From JACMLD01 sp033761915 (GTDB lineage Bacteria; Bacteroidota; Bacteroidia; Chitinophagales; Chitinophagaceae), in the NCBI GenBank assembly GCA_033761915.1, contig JANRMC010000156.1, positions 6,988 through 70,987 of the forward strand: DNA of 64,000 bases, in the 5' to 3' direction. Shown here piece after piece: positions 17,386 through 26,038 of the stretch (its first letter is position 1; the number at the start of each line of letters is the position of its first letter). A program made the translations under genes and the position numbers. The notes beneath the pieces are model-generated. The model was not told the origin of the DNA. It searched no databases and saw only the letters and a list, made by a program, of their open reading frames with translations.

Positions 17386-17404
17386 ATTGGGGGGAAACAA
17401 AATT

Positions 17405-18412
17405 ATGAAAGTTGCAGTAGTGGGTGCTACCGGTTTAGTGGGCACCAAAATGTTACAGGTATTAGCAGAAAGAAATTTTCCGGTTACAGAACTGGTACCC
17501 GTTGCTTCTGAAAGAAGCGTAGGTAAAGAAGTAAGCTTTAAAGGCAAAGCGTATAAAGTGGTTAGTATGCAAGATGGCATTGCCGCCAAACCTGCTGTGG
17601 CTATTTTTTCTGCAGGTGGCAGCACTTCTTTAGAATGGGCGCCTCAGTTTGCAGCGGCCGGCATTACTGTAATTGATAACTCCAGCGCATGGCGCATGGA
17701 CCCCACCAAAAAGTTAGTGGTGCCAGAAGTTAATGCCAATGTATTAACCAAAGACGATAAAATTATTGCCAACCCCAATTGCTCTACCATACAAATGGTG
17801 GTGGCTTTGCAACCACTGCATAAAAAGTATCAAATAAAAAGAGTGGTGGTATCTACTTACCAAAGCGTAACCGGCACCGGTAAAAAAGCAGTAGACCAGT
17901 TAATGGGTGAAAGAGCAAAAGCCGTTAAAGGCGCTAATGATGAATACCCCATGGCGTATAAATATGCTATAGACCTGAATGTAATTCCGCAGATTGATGT
18001 GTTTTTAGATAATGGCTATACCAAAGAAGAAATGAAAATGGTAAAAGAAACCTGTAAAATTATGGGCGATGACAGCATACGGGTTACTGCTACCACCGTA
18101 CGTATACCGGTAATGGGTGGCCACAGCGAAAGTGTGAACATAGAATTTGCCAACGACTTTGATGTAAATGAAGTAAAAGCATTATTAGCCGCCGCACCCG
18201 GTGTAGTGGTAACTGATGATTTGGCTAACCAGCAATACCCCATGCCTAAAGATGCGCATGAAAAAGATGAAGTGTTTGTAGGCCGCATCCGCAGAGATGA
18301 AACACAAGCCAACACTTTAAATATGTGGATTGTGAGCGATAACCTGCGTAAAGGCGCCGCCACCAACGCGGTGCAAATTGCAGAATATCTTTTAGGCAAA
18401 GGCTTATTATAG
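17405..18412 (+). CDS. asd: Aspartate-semialdehyde dehydrogenase
   Basis: A 335-residue protein from the ATG at 17405 (MKVAVVGATGLVGTKML, the NADP-binding loop). The catalytic Cys126 is in NPNCSTIQ, and the substrate-binding and dimer segments SVTGTGKKA and VRIPVMGGHSE are present. The enzyme reduces aspartyl phosphate to aspartate semialdehyde, the branch point to lysine/diaminopimelate, threonine and methionine. No other gene of the pathway is nearby. The 195-bp leader with promoter, small ORF and terminator suggests control by amino acid supply. Confidence 0.95.
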   Translation: MKVAVVGATGLVGTKMLQVLAERNFPVTELVPVASERSVGKEVSFKGKAYKVVSMQDGIAAKPAVAIFSAGGSTSLEWAPQFAAAGITVIDNSSAWRMDPTKKLVVPEVNANVLTKDDKIIANPNCSTIQMVVALQPLHKKYQIKRVVVSTYQSVTGTGKKAVDQLMGERAKAVKGANDEYPMAYKYAIDLNVIPQIDVFLDNGYTKEEMKMVKETCKIMGDDSIRVTATTVRIPVMGGHSESVNIEFANDFDVNEVKALLAAAPGVVVTDDLANQQYPMPKDAHEKDEVFVGRIRRDETQANTLNMWIVSDNLRKGAATNAVQIAEYLLGKGLL

Positions 18413-18441
18413 TTTTTCCGTTCTCTCACATTAAAACAACC

Positions 18442-18472
18442 GGCTGTGCCTTTTAAGGCACAGCTTTTTTTA
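18442..18472 (+). terminator. Terminator after asd
   Basis: GCTGTGCC and GGCACAGC form an 8-bp stem with a six-base loop followed by a T run, 30 bp after the asd stop. Confidence 0.85.
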
Positions 18473-18476
18473 TTGG

Positions 18477-18644
18477 TTAACCGGCAGTGGTAATACTATA
18501 ATGCATCGTTGCGTCGCACACTTGTACAGAAGAACAGGTATAAGCTAAAGAGTATAGGGCCTTAAACCCTACGCCCAATACCTTTTACCATAGTTGAAGT
18601 GTGCGACGCAACCACTGCTGATAAAAGCGTTGCTGCCGGGTAAT
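18477..18644. repeat. Intergenic repeat copy R5 (full length)
   Basis: Inner ends are GTTGCGTCGCAC at 18508-18519 and GTGCGACGCAAC at 18601-18612, with outer arms TTAACCGGCAG and CTGCCGGGTAAT. The interior (GGTATAAGCTAAAGAGTATA ... AATACCTTTTACC) closely follows R1. It fills the convergent gap between the asd terminator and the beta-barrel gene stop. Confidence 0.85.
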
Positions 18645-18649
18645 AAAAA

Positions 18650-21550
18650 TTAATTTACCACTCTCAGGTTGTTGGTGCTTCTGCGGAACATGCCCGGCAT
18701 GCGCATTTGGTTTTGCTGCATACCGCCTTTATTAATGTTAATCATAAAACTTAACAGAAAGTAACGTTGTATAACCTGTGTGCGGGTGTCTGCAATATAG
18801 TTATCGCCAATGCTGCGGTTAATACTTTGGTTTTGTTTTAATATATCAAACACACTCAGTTTCAGTTCTCCGTTTTTCTTTTTAAACAGTTGCTTGGCCA
18901 GGCTGGCATTCCACATGGGCACATTCTGGTTATAGCCTTCTGCACGGCCGCTGTTTATAAAATAATCAAAGTCTGTGGCGGCTACTATACCGTTTTTAAA
19001 GGTGTATGTAAAGTCAAGAGAATAGGTTTGAGAAAAATAAGTGGCATCGGGTGTGGAGGGAATGCTGTACGTAACATTATTATACGTTACGCTGGCACTT
19101 ACACCCATATCCAATTTCTCTTTGTAATTATAGTTAAACGCTGCAGTTTGTGTAAGCAACAGGTTATCGGTAATATTTTTTAGTTTGTTTAATAAACTTA
19201 TATCACGGTTTTTATTAAAAATGGTGGTAAGGTTAATATTAGCGCCTTTTAATTTTTTATTGCGGATGGGTATGCCATTGGTTACAAAAGCTGTAAATGT
19301 ATAAGCCCCATCCAGGTTTACGGGTCTTATTAATTGCACGCCTTTGCCGGCTGTATCAATACTGTTTACAATTTTATTGCCGGTAGTGTTAAGGCTTATA
19401 TTGGCAGAGAAGAAACGGAAGCTTACAAAATTAAATGTATTATAATTCAGGTTCAGGTTATGGCTGAACTCTTGTTTTAAAGAAGCATTACCGGTTCTTA
19501 TATACAGCGGATCGCTTACATCTGGCACATCCTGCAGTTGAGAAACGCTGGGTGTGTTGGTGCGGCCGCGATAATTAATGCGCAATGATTTGGTGCGGCT
19601 GTAATTGTATGTGAAGTTTGCCGTTGGAAAAAAGTTAGTGAATGTTTGACGGGTGTTTACTACGGTGTCTTTTCCGTTAACATTGCGGTTGCTGAAATTT
19701 TCTTGTGTGGCAAACTGTGCGGCACCACCCAATTGAAAATTATACTTGGTTTGCTGCACCCTGAAGTTAGCCCCCACACGGTTTGAAATAAATGAGTTTT
19801 CAAAATAGTTGGTAAGCGGTTTGTTCAACTGGTCATACTTGCCGCTGCCCTGGTTAAAATCGTAGGCTTTGCGGTCGCTGGTAGATTGGTTGTTGGTGTA
19901 AGCATAGTTCAGCTCAACAATTTTATTTTTTCCAATGGGCTCTGTATAAGAAGAACTGATGGTGTTGTTATTAGACTTTGTGTCTTGCGTGGTTTGCTGG
20001 TTTAAATCTGTAAAACGGAAGAGGCTGCCATCGGGCCGGTAAAAGCTGATAGGTGATTGTACAAAGCCCAAACCATCACTATTGTTGATACTGTTATTTA
20101 AGCCAAGGGTAAACGTGCGGCCTGTTTTATTTAAACGCCTGCGGTAAAGTAAATTATTATTCAGGCTCAGACCATCTCTTTCATTTTGGTTACGGTTTTT
20201 GCTGCTGAGTGCCAGGTATTTTTGTGCCGGGCTTTCTGCAATGGTGGATGAAGTATCATTACTAAAGCTTTCTGAGTTTTGAATGGTAAAGCTGGGGGTA
20301 TACAAAATTGAATTCATAGAGTCAATTTTGTATTCTATTCTCAGATTGAAGCGATGGTTTTCATTATCGTTTTTAGAAAACTTATCCTGGTTGGTGAAAG
20401 TAACAGAATCGTTTTGAAAAAAGCTTTGGCGAAAATTATTCTGTCTTGTTGCTGTTGATGTATTGCTGTAAAAATAACTGCCACTCATTTCTACTTTTGT
20501 ACCAAAACTGTTGCGGTAGTTTACGCCGGCGTTCCATGAGCGGGTGATGCCGTTTGAGCCAGCACCCAGGCCGGGTATACTTATACCGCCGCCACCCCCA
20601 CCGGTGCGGCTGCCACCAATAAACTGCATGCCACCGGCGTTTCCGCCACCACTGTTATTGCGGCTGCCAAAACCACCCATCATAGTAATAACATCAGAAA
20701 AAGAAAAACCTTGTTTGTTGGTATTATTTAACCCAGCTAAAAAAGAAAGCTGAGAGTTGCCGTTAAAGCGGTTAAAACTCAAACTGTTTTCATAGCGGCC
20801 ATCGGTGCCACCACCCACCGTGGCTCTTCCAAAGTATCCTTTCTTTTTATCTTTCTTTAGTTTAATATTAATGGTTTTCTGACGGCTGCCATCGTCTATT
20901 TTGGTAAAGCGGGCCTGGTCGCTCATATCATCATACACCTGCACACTTTCTACCATATCTGCTGTAATGTTTTTAGTGGCTAGCTTGGGGTCGGTGCCAA
21001 AAAACTCTTTGCCATCCACATATACTTTTTGTATTTGTTCTCCCTGTGCTTTTACAGTGCCATCTTTCTCCACCTGCACGCCGGGTAGTTTTTTAAGTAA
21101 GTCTTCAGCAGTAGCGTTGGGTTTTGTTTTAAAAGAACTGGCGTTAAACTCTACCGTATCTTTTTTTATGGTTACGGGTGGGCGTTCTACAATAACTTCT
21201 GCAAGCAGGGTGCTGGCTCTTTTCATATAAAAAGTACCAAAGTCTGCATAGGGCTTTTCTGCTGTTAATGAAAACTCTTTTTTTATAGGTTCATATCCCT
21301 GAAAGGAAATGATTAATCTAAAATCTCCACGTTCCAATCCCTGTATTTCAAAAGCAGCTTTGTTATCAGAAACAGTATAGGCTACCGTAGACGAATCTTT
21401 TATAGCTATTACACTAATAGTAGCCTCGCTTAATACTTGTTTGCTGGCAGTATCTGCCAGACGGCCTCTAATACTGCCGCTGCTTTGTTTTTGTGCAAAC
21501 AATGATAATGTTATTATCTGTACCAGGATAAGGGTAAAAACTTTTCTCAT
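18650..21550 (-). CDS. Outer-membrane beta-barrel protein with TonB-plug and CarboxypepD_reg-like domain
   Basis: A 966-residue protein from the ATG at 21550 (MRKVFTLILVQIITLSLFAQ, signal peptide). An N-terminal regulatory-like Ig domain (SGSIRGRLADTASKQVLSEA) precedes a plug-like domain (LKKLPGVQVEKDGTV, KVYVDGKEFFGTDPKLATKN). A long beta-barrel follows, interrupted by a Gly-rich stretch around residues 315-350. It belongs to the TonB-receptor-like group without a paired SusD protein; none lies next to it. Import of a small ligand or a structural role are both possible. It ends 5 bp from repeat R5. Confidence 0.82.
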   Translation of the reverse strand: MRKVFTLILVQIITLSLFAQKQSSGSIRGRLADTASKQVLSEATISVIAIKDSSTVAYTVSDNKAAFEIQGLERGDFRLIISFQGYEPIKKEFSLTAEKPYADFGTFYMKRASTLLAEVIVERPPVTIKKDTVEFNASSFKTKPNATAEDLLKKLPGVQVEKDGTVKAQGEQIQKVYVDGKEFFGTDPKLATKNITADMVESVQVYDDMSDQARFTKIDDGSRQKTINIKLKKDKKKGYFGRATVGGGTDGRYENSLSFNRFNGNSQLSFLAGLNNTNKQGFSFSDVITMMGGFGSRNNSGGGNAGGMQFIGGSRTGGGGGGISIPGLGAGSNGITRSWNAGVNYRNSFGTKVEMSGSYFYSNTSTATRQNNFRQSFFQNDSVTFTNQDKFSKNDNENHRFNLRIEYKIDSMNSILYTPSFTIQNSESFSNDTSSTIAESPAQKYLALSSKNRNQNERDGLSLNNNLLYRRRLNKTGRTFTLGLNNSINNSDGLGFVQSPISFYRPDGSLFRFTDLNQQTTQDTKSNNNTISSSYTEPIGKNKIVELNYAYTNNQSTSDRKAYDFNQGSGKYDQLNKPLTNYFENSFISNRVGANFRVQQTKYNFQLGGAAQFATQENFSNRNVNGKDTVVNTRQTFTNFFPTANFTYNYSRTKSLRINYRGRTNTPSVSQLQDVPDVSDPLYIRTGNASLKQEFSHNLNLNYNTFNFVSFRFFSANISLNTTGNKIVNSIDTAGKGVQLIRPVNLDGAYTFTAFVTNGIPIRNKKLKGANINLTTIFNKNRDISLLNKLKNITDNLLLTQTAAFNYNYKEKLDMGVSASVTYNNVTYSIPSTPDATYFSQTYSLDFTYTFKNGIVAATDFDYFINSGRAEGYNQNVPMWNASLAKQLFKKKNGELKLSVFDILKQNQSINRSIGDNYIADTRTQVIQRYFLLSFMININKGGMQQNQMRMPGMFRRSTNNLRVVN

Positions 21551-21733
21551 GATTTTAAGTATAGGCCACAAAAGTAACCGATTGCAAAACAACGTATAAC
21601 ATGGCATGGATATGCGGCTATATAAACTGCCAGAGGGGAAAGAAGTTAATAAAGGTTAATGCTTGTTGTAAACAGGTATTTAAAACCTGAGAGCGAAACC
21701 GTTTTTTCTGATGCATTTTGCGGTAATGCAATA

Positions 21734-21768
21734 AAAAAACCGGCAACTGTTCAGCGCCGGCTTTTTTA
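21734..21768 (-). terminator. Terminator after the PsbP-like gene
   Basis: AAACCGGC and GCCGGCTTT pair, with one unpaired base, around an 11-base loop; the minus strand ends in a T run. It lies 16 bp after the PsbP-like gene's stop. Confidence 0.65.
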
Positions 21769-21783
21769 AAGAGGGTTGAGTTT

Positions 21784-22338
21784 TTAAAAAACCAGAAAGG
21801 TTTTAAAAATAAGGTCTGATGTGGCCGCATGATCATCTTTTTTGCCGGCAACAGTAGAATAAGTAACTACAAAAGAACCTTTATCGGTCAGCACATAACG
21901 TTGTTTCCACCAAAGCGGAAAACTCACTGTTTCTAATCTACCGGTAAATACAATTTCAAAAGCACTGTTTCCATTGTAAATAAGTTTACGCTGGCTTATT
22001 ATTTTAAAATTTTTAATACTGCTTTTAAGGTCTTCAATATTTATTTTAATGTATTCATCTAAGGTGCCGCCACCGCCGCCCACCTGTACATTAAAATTTT
22101 CTCTGAAGTCATCATCTTCTTTCAGTGGAGAAAATAAAAAGAGCGGTGTGTTTTCTCTTGCATTATCAGCATCCCAACTGGCGGGATATTGTATAGCAAA
22201 ACCTCTTGAAGAATCATGATAGCTTTTCCACCCGGCTGTGGCGTAATTTTCTACAGGCAGTTTTGGGGCGGGTTTTGTTTGTGCCCATGCAGTTAAAACC
22301 AGCAGCAAGAAAAAGCTTATTGTTAGTACAGGTTTCAT
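21784..22338 (-). CDS. Exported PsbP/DcrB-like domain protein
   Basis: A 184-residue protein with signal peptide (MKPVLTISFFLLLVLTAWAQ). The rest has the pattern of the PsbP/Mog1/DcrB fold: GFAIQYPASWD near the start, a central FNVQVGGGGG and LDEYIKINIEDLKS, and a terminal KGSFVVTYSTVAG strand. Bacterial members are periplasmic or outer-membrane-linked proteins without an assigned reaction. It lies 56 bp downstream of the serine hydrolase gene on the same strand, so the two may form one unit. Confidence 0.72.
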   Translation of the reverse strand: MKPVLTISFFLLLVLTAWAQTKPAPKLPVENYATAGWKSYHDSSRGFAIQYPASWDADNARENTPLFLFSPLKEDDDFRENFNVQVGGGGGTLDEYIKINIEDLKSSIKNFKIISQRKLIYNGNSAFEIVFTGRLETVSFPLWWKQRYVLTDKGSFVVTYSTVAGKKDDHAATSDLIFKTFLVF

Positions 22339-22394
22339 CGTAATTAATTTATGTAGTAATATAGTTATTTTAAAAGCACCTGCAATGGCTGCAA

Positions 22395-23690
22395 CTATTG
22401 TTCAATCAAAGCCTGGTATACAAGTGGCTTAATACGATCTCCAAAATCCCAGGTTTCTGTTGGCCATACATTACGCATAAACACCCCCACAATTTTGGCT
22501 TTGGGGTCTATCCAAAAATGAGAAGCAAACATACCTGCCCAATCAAAAGAACCGGCATTAACCGGGGTGCTGGTACTGCTTTTTTCAGTATAGAGACCAA
22601 AGCCTAAACCAAAACGGGTGGTCAGTTCAGTATTGCCCCACATGGGTATGGCGCCAATTTGATTAGTGGTCATCAGCTTAACAGTAGATGGTGCTAAAAT
22701 ATGTACCCCATTGTAGCTACCGCCGTTTAATAACATTTGTCCAAATACGGCATAGTCGTATGCCGTTGAACTTAACCCTGCCCCACCAGAGAAATAACTG
22801 CCCCCCGGTGTATTCGGAAAGTCTCTCCAAAAAGTTCCATTCAGGCTTATAATAGAATCCTGCAGTGTTAATTTGTTACCCGCTTGTTTGTATAACGATA
22901 CCAATCTGTTTTGTTTTTCTTTGGGTAAAAAGAAATAAGTATCCTTCATGCCAAGGGGTTTAAAAATGCGCTGTTCCATAAACTGGTCCAGCGACATACC
23001 GGCTGCCACTTCCACCACATAACCCAGCACATCTGTATTTAAACCATATAAAAATGTTTCGCCGGGCTGTGCAAAAAGCGGTAATGTGCCCAGGCGGCTG
23101 ATTACTTCTTTTAAAGAAGAATATGGGGTGCCAATACCACCATTAATCTGATTTTTATAATAAATGGCGTTAGATTTTGCATCTCCAATTTGTGCATAGC
23201 CAATGCCGGAAGTATGGGTAAGTAAATGGCGGATGGTTATTTCTCTTTTAGCAGGCACGGTTGTATAGGTGGTGTCTGCGGCATTAAACGTTTCCAACAC
23301 ACGGGCATTTTTAAAAGAAGGGATGAATTTAGAAATAGGGTCATCCAGCAAAAATTTTCCTTCTTCATATAAAATCATAGCGGCCACACTTACCACGGGC
23401 TTGCTCATAGATGCAATACGAAAAATATTGTCAGTCTTCATGGCAGTGCTGCTGGCTATATTGCTATTGCCAAAAGCTTTGTTATAAACAATAGTGCCAT
23501 TATGCACCACTAGCCCCACAGCACCATTCAGCTGGTTATTTTTTATATAACCGTTAATAAAGTTATCAATGCGTTGAAGACGTTGCGAAGAAAACCCCGC
23601 AGATTCAGGGATGCCGTTTTTTAAAACATTTTGAGAAATGGCAAGCGTGTGGCAGCAACAAAACAGCAGGGCAGCTGTAAGCTTTTTCAT
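22395..23690 (-). CDS. Exported serine hydrolase of the beta-lactamase/class C family
   Basis: A 431-residue protein with signal peptide (LTAALLFCCCHTLAISQ). The SxxK motif is SMSK (Ser94, Lys97), the second motif region is FLYGLNTDVLGYV, and a C-terminal GSFDWAGMFASHFWIDP supplies the third-strand motif area. Members are esterases, D-amino-acid peptidases or penicillin-binding-like hydrolases; true beta-lactamase activity is not implied. It precedes the PsbP-like gene in the same direction. Confidence 0.88.
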   Translation of the reverse strand: MKKLTAALLFCCCHTLAISQNVLKNGIPESAGFSSQRLQRIDNFINGYIKNNQLNGAVGLVVHNGTIVYNKAFGNSNIASSTAMKTDNIFRIASMSKPVVSVAAMILYEEGKFLLDDPISKFIPSFKNARVLETFNAADTTYTTVPAKREITIRHLLTHTSGIGYAQIGDAKSNAIYYKNQINGGIGTPYSSLKEVISRLGTLPLFAQPGETFLYGLNTDVLGYVVEVAAGMSLDQFMEQRIFKPLGMKDTYFFLPKEKQNRLVSLYKQAGNKLTLQDSIISLNGTFWRDFPNTPGGSYFSGGAGLSSTAYDYAVFGQMLLNGGSYNGVHILAPSTVKLMTTNQIGAIPMWGNTELTTRFGLGFGLYTEKSSTSTPVNAGSFDWAGMFASHFWIDPKAKIVGVFMRNVWPTETWDFGDRIKPLVYQALIEQ

Positions 23691-23755
23691 ATTGCAATTA
23701 TTTTTTGGTTAAGAGGCCTTGAAGTTACATTGAAAAGAAAAAGCCTGCAAAACAA

Positions 23756-24496
23756 TCAGAAGCCTTTTATACGCATCTCGTAATTTTCATACGCCAGCTT
23801 TATGTATTCTGCCAGATCGTAATCGCTGGCGCTGGTTACAAACTCATAAGAAGGACGGTAGCGTTTCATAAAATCATCCTGGGTTTTGCCGGTAGCACCT
23901 GTAATTTTTCTAACCAGTGCTTTGCTAAAGCGGTGGTCTATGTATTTTTCCTGTTCTTCTGTTATTAAACGTTGCTGAAAAGCCAGCATCCGTTTATTTT
24001 TTCTGAACTGAAACATGCCAATCAACTCATTTAAATCTAAACCCACACCGGGTTGCCCGCTGTATGGGGCCGAGTTGATGCGTAAACCCGGCTTGCGGTA
24101 ATCAAACACCTTGGCATAGTCTATACGGTTTTGTAACGAGTCTATTTTATAATTGCGGGGCAATACCCGCACTTCTCTTAATTCTGTAACCGGCACATGC
24201 AACGAAATATCAAAATTGCCATAGTTACCAATGGTGGCAACCGCATATTTGGGGGTTGATTTGTTGAGGTAAGAAAACCATATAGAGTCTTTTGGCAGCA
24301 CCATTAAACTATAGTGCCCGTTAGAGTCTGTAACCGTACCGGTGCCAGAACTGCTAAGAATGCTAACCGCAGGCAGGGGTTGTATGCGTGTAATATCATA
24401 CACGGTACCACTAATGCGTATTTGCGCCGTTGCGGCCAACAAAAAAACAAACGCAAACATTGCAGTAAAAACTATATGCCGGTAAAGTTTTGCCAA
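23756..24496 (-). CDS. Exported CarboxypepD_reg-like domain protein
   Basis: A 246-residue protein with signal peptide (MFAFVFLLAATAQ), then a carboxypeptidase-regulatory-like Ig domain (ISGTVYDITRIQPLPAVSI, GTVTDSNGHYSL) over about residues 25-115. The C-terminal half (LDLNELIGMFQFRKNKRML, TEEQEKYIDHRFSKALVRK) is conserved in many Bacteroidota proteins of this type, but its function is unknown. It is probably periplasmic or on the outer membrane. Confidence 0.8.
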   Translation of the reverse strand: MAKLYRHIVFTAMFAFVFLLAATAQIRISGTVYDITRIQPLPAVSILSSSGTGTVTDSNGHYSLMVLPKDSIWFSYLNKSTPKYAVATIGNYGNFDISLHVPVTELREVRVLPRNYKIDSLQNRIDYAKVFDYRKPGLRINSAPYSGQPGVGLDLNELIGMFQFRKNKRMLAFQQRLITEEQEKYIDHRFSKALVRKITGATGKTQDDFMKRYRPSYEFVTSASDYDLAEYIKLAYENYEMRIKGF

Positions 24497-24559
24497 ATGC
24501 TGTTTTAAAAATGTGATATTATAACAAGTTTGCCAGTGGCATGGGTTAAGAAAGGTTAT

Positions 24560-25138
24560 TTAACTATGTTTTTGCAAACCCAGCTCTTGTTCTATAACCC
24601 TTGGGTAATAATAATGTTCCAGCTGATGAATTTTTTGTGCCAGGCTGTGGGCCGTATCGGTTACTTCTACCGGGCAGGTAGCTTGTAATAAAGTGCGGCC
24701 ATGGTCGTACTGCTCATCTACCAAATGAATGGTAATGCCACTTTCTTTTTCTTTATTGGCAATTACTGCTTCGTGCACATGGTTACCATACATACCCTTG
24801 CCGCCGTATTTGGGTAACAATGCCGGGTGTATGTTTACAATTTTATTGGGGTAGGCGGCTATTAAAACAGGCGGCACCTTCCATAAAAAACCCGCCAGCA
24901 CTATAAAGCTGATCTCTTTTTCTTTTAAAAAACCGGTGTATGCATCTCCCCTGAAAAAAACGTCTTTTTCAATCAGCAGGGTGGCAATACCCTCTCTCTC
25001 AGCAATAGATAGTACCCCGGCACCGGGTTTATTACAGGCAATAAGTGCCACACTAATACCTGCTGCGTTTCTAAAATGGTCTATAATCTTTTGGGCGTTA
25101 GAACCGGCGCCCGAGGCAAAAAGGGCCAATTTAATCAT
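24560..25138 (-). CDS. purN: Phosphoribosylglycinamide formyltransferase (GAR transformylase)
   Basis: A 192-residue protein with LALFASGAGSNAQKII at the N terminus (phosphate loop), the catalytic NIHPALLPKYGGKGMYG with conserved Asn and His, and GITIHLVDEQYDHG carrying the catalytic Asp. It transfers a formyl group from 10-formyltetrahydrofolate to glycinamide ribonucleotide in purine synthesis. It stands alone, with no other pur gene nearby. Confidence 0.94.
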   Translation of the reverse strand: MIKLALFASGAGSNAQKIIDHFRNAAGISVALIACNKPGAGVLSIAEREGIATLLIEKDVFFRGDAYTGFLKEKEISFIVLAGFLWKVPPVLIAAYPNKIVNIHPALLPKYGGKGMYGNHVHEAVIANKEKESGITIHLVDEQYDHGRTLLQATCPVEVTDTAHSLAQKIHQLEHYYYPRVIEQELGLQKHS

Positions 25139-25192
25139 GCGCCAAAACTACTGTTTCATGTGATAATTTTTATTGTTTTTTGGCCACGTAGT

Positions 25193-25255
25193 ATCATCAT
25201 TAAAAATTATCATCCCGATTGGTGAAAAGTTGGGCTGCTGATTTTTAATGATGAT
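25193..25255. repeat. Perfect 15-bp inverted repeat upstream of purN
   Basis: ATCATCATTAAAAAT at 25193-25207 is the exact reverse complement of ATTTTTAATGATGAT at 25241-25255, with a 33-base spacer. It lies 55-117 bp upstream of the purN start codon (purN reads away on the minus strand), separate from the R6 repeat. It could be an operator, a hairpin or an element remnant. Confidence 0.65.
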
Positions 25256-25285
25256 TTCAAAATTTTATATACCCTAAGTTTTTTT

Positions 25286-25464
25286 GGTAACGGGCGGTTG
25301 TTTTTTATGGCGGCATTGGTTGCGTCGCACACTTGTACAGAAGAACCAGGTATTAGCTATACGGTATAGGGTTTAAGCCTTTAAGCGTATGCCCAATGCC
25401 TTATTACCATTGCTGAAGAGTGCGACGCAACGGCTGCTTAACCGGAGCGTTGCCGCTGGTTACC
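25286..25464. repeat. Intergenic repeat copy R6 (full length, best outer arms)
   Basis: Inner ends are GTTGCGTCGCAC at 25319-25330 and GTGCGACGCAAC at 25420-25431. The outer arms are long and inverted: TTTTTTTGGTAACGGGCGG at the left mirrors CCGCTGGTTACCAAAAAAA at the right with few mismatches. The interior GGTATTAGCTATACGGTATA follows R1. It sits between purN and the next minus-strand gene. Confidence 0.85.
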
Positions 25465-25473
25465 AAAAAAACA

Positions 25474-25797
25474 CTAAGAATTAGAGGGGGCTTCTTTTTT
25501 TATAATGCCTAAAACCTTGCCCAGCCAGCGAAGTATTTTCTTTTCATAGTTCCAAAAAAACCTAAACTGACCAAAGGGAATGGAAACAAGCAAAATGATG
25601 ACCTGGTAGCCAAATAACAATACCAGGATACGCAGGCCCGCCCGGTATAAAAGCGGAGATTGGGGGGTAAGCCCCACCCAGGCGGTAATGCTTTTAGAAA
25701 TCCAGGCAGTGGTGGTGCCGGTAATGGCAAAAACACAGAGAATTAAAAAAAGCTGCCAACCGTTCACCTTCCATTTTTGTTGCAGGCGTTTAAACAT
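25474..25797 (-). CDS. Small conserved membrane protein (DUF6787-like)
   Basis: A 107-residue protein. LQQKWKVNGWQLFLILCVFA begins the first membrane helix, and a second (LRILVLLFGYQVIILLVSIP) ends in PFGQFRFFWNYEKK. The W-x-V-N-G-x-Q-L and IPFGQFRFF patterns match a small Bacteroidota membrane family that I associate with DUF6787; the domain number is from memory. Function is unknown. The gene is divergent from the alternative complex III operon. Confidence 0.65.
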   Translation of the reverse strand: MFKRLQQKWKVNGWQLFLILCVFAITGTTTAWISKSITAWVGLTPQSPLLYRAGLRILVLLFGYQVIILLVSIPFGQFRFFWNYEKKILRWLGKVLGIIKKEAPSNS

Positions 25798-25956
25798 AGG
25801 TGCAAAAGTGCGGCAAAAAAATTTGTTGTAAACAGATATTTATATAAAAAGCAGCAAGGCTTAAACAGTTGACAAAATAATGACAGATTCAATAATTTTT
25901 CTTAAACAATCGGCTGAAACGCAGGCTGGATGCGGCTCAAAAAAAGTTTTAACATG

Positions 25957-25989
25957 TTGATATTTTGTTGATTTCCTGACTTATTTTTG
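25957..25989 (+). promoter_or_regulatory. Putative promoter of the actA-F/cta cluster
   Basis: TATTTTTG at 25982-25989 matches the -7 consensus; a TTG at 25957-25959 lies 22 bp upstream, slightly longer than the usual spacing. The actA start follows 49 nt after the box, giving a moderate leader. Confidence 0.6.
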
Positions 25990-26038
25990 CAGCCGACCAA
26001 GGAAAGGTTTCCTTTTATCACCGATATTCTTTCAGCTT

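Noticed and set aside
21618..21851. 77-codon minus-strand frame downstream of the PsbP-like gene
   Set aside because: It overlaps the terminator and the end of the PsbP-like gene in another frame and has no domain or convincing start.
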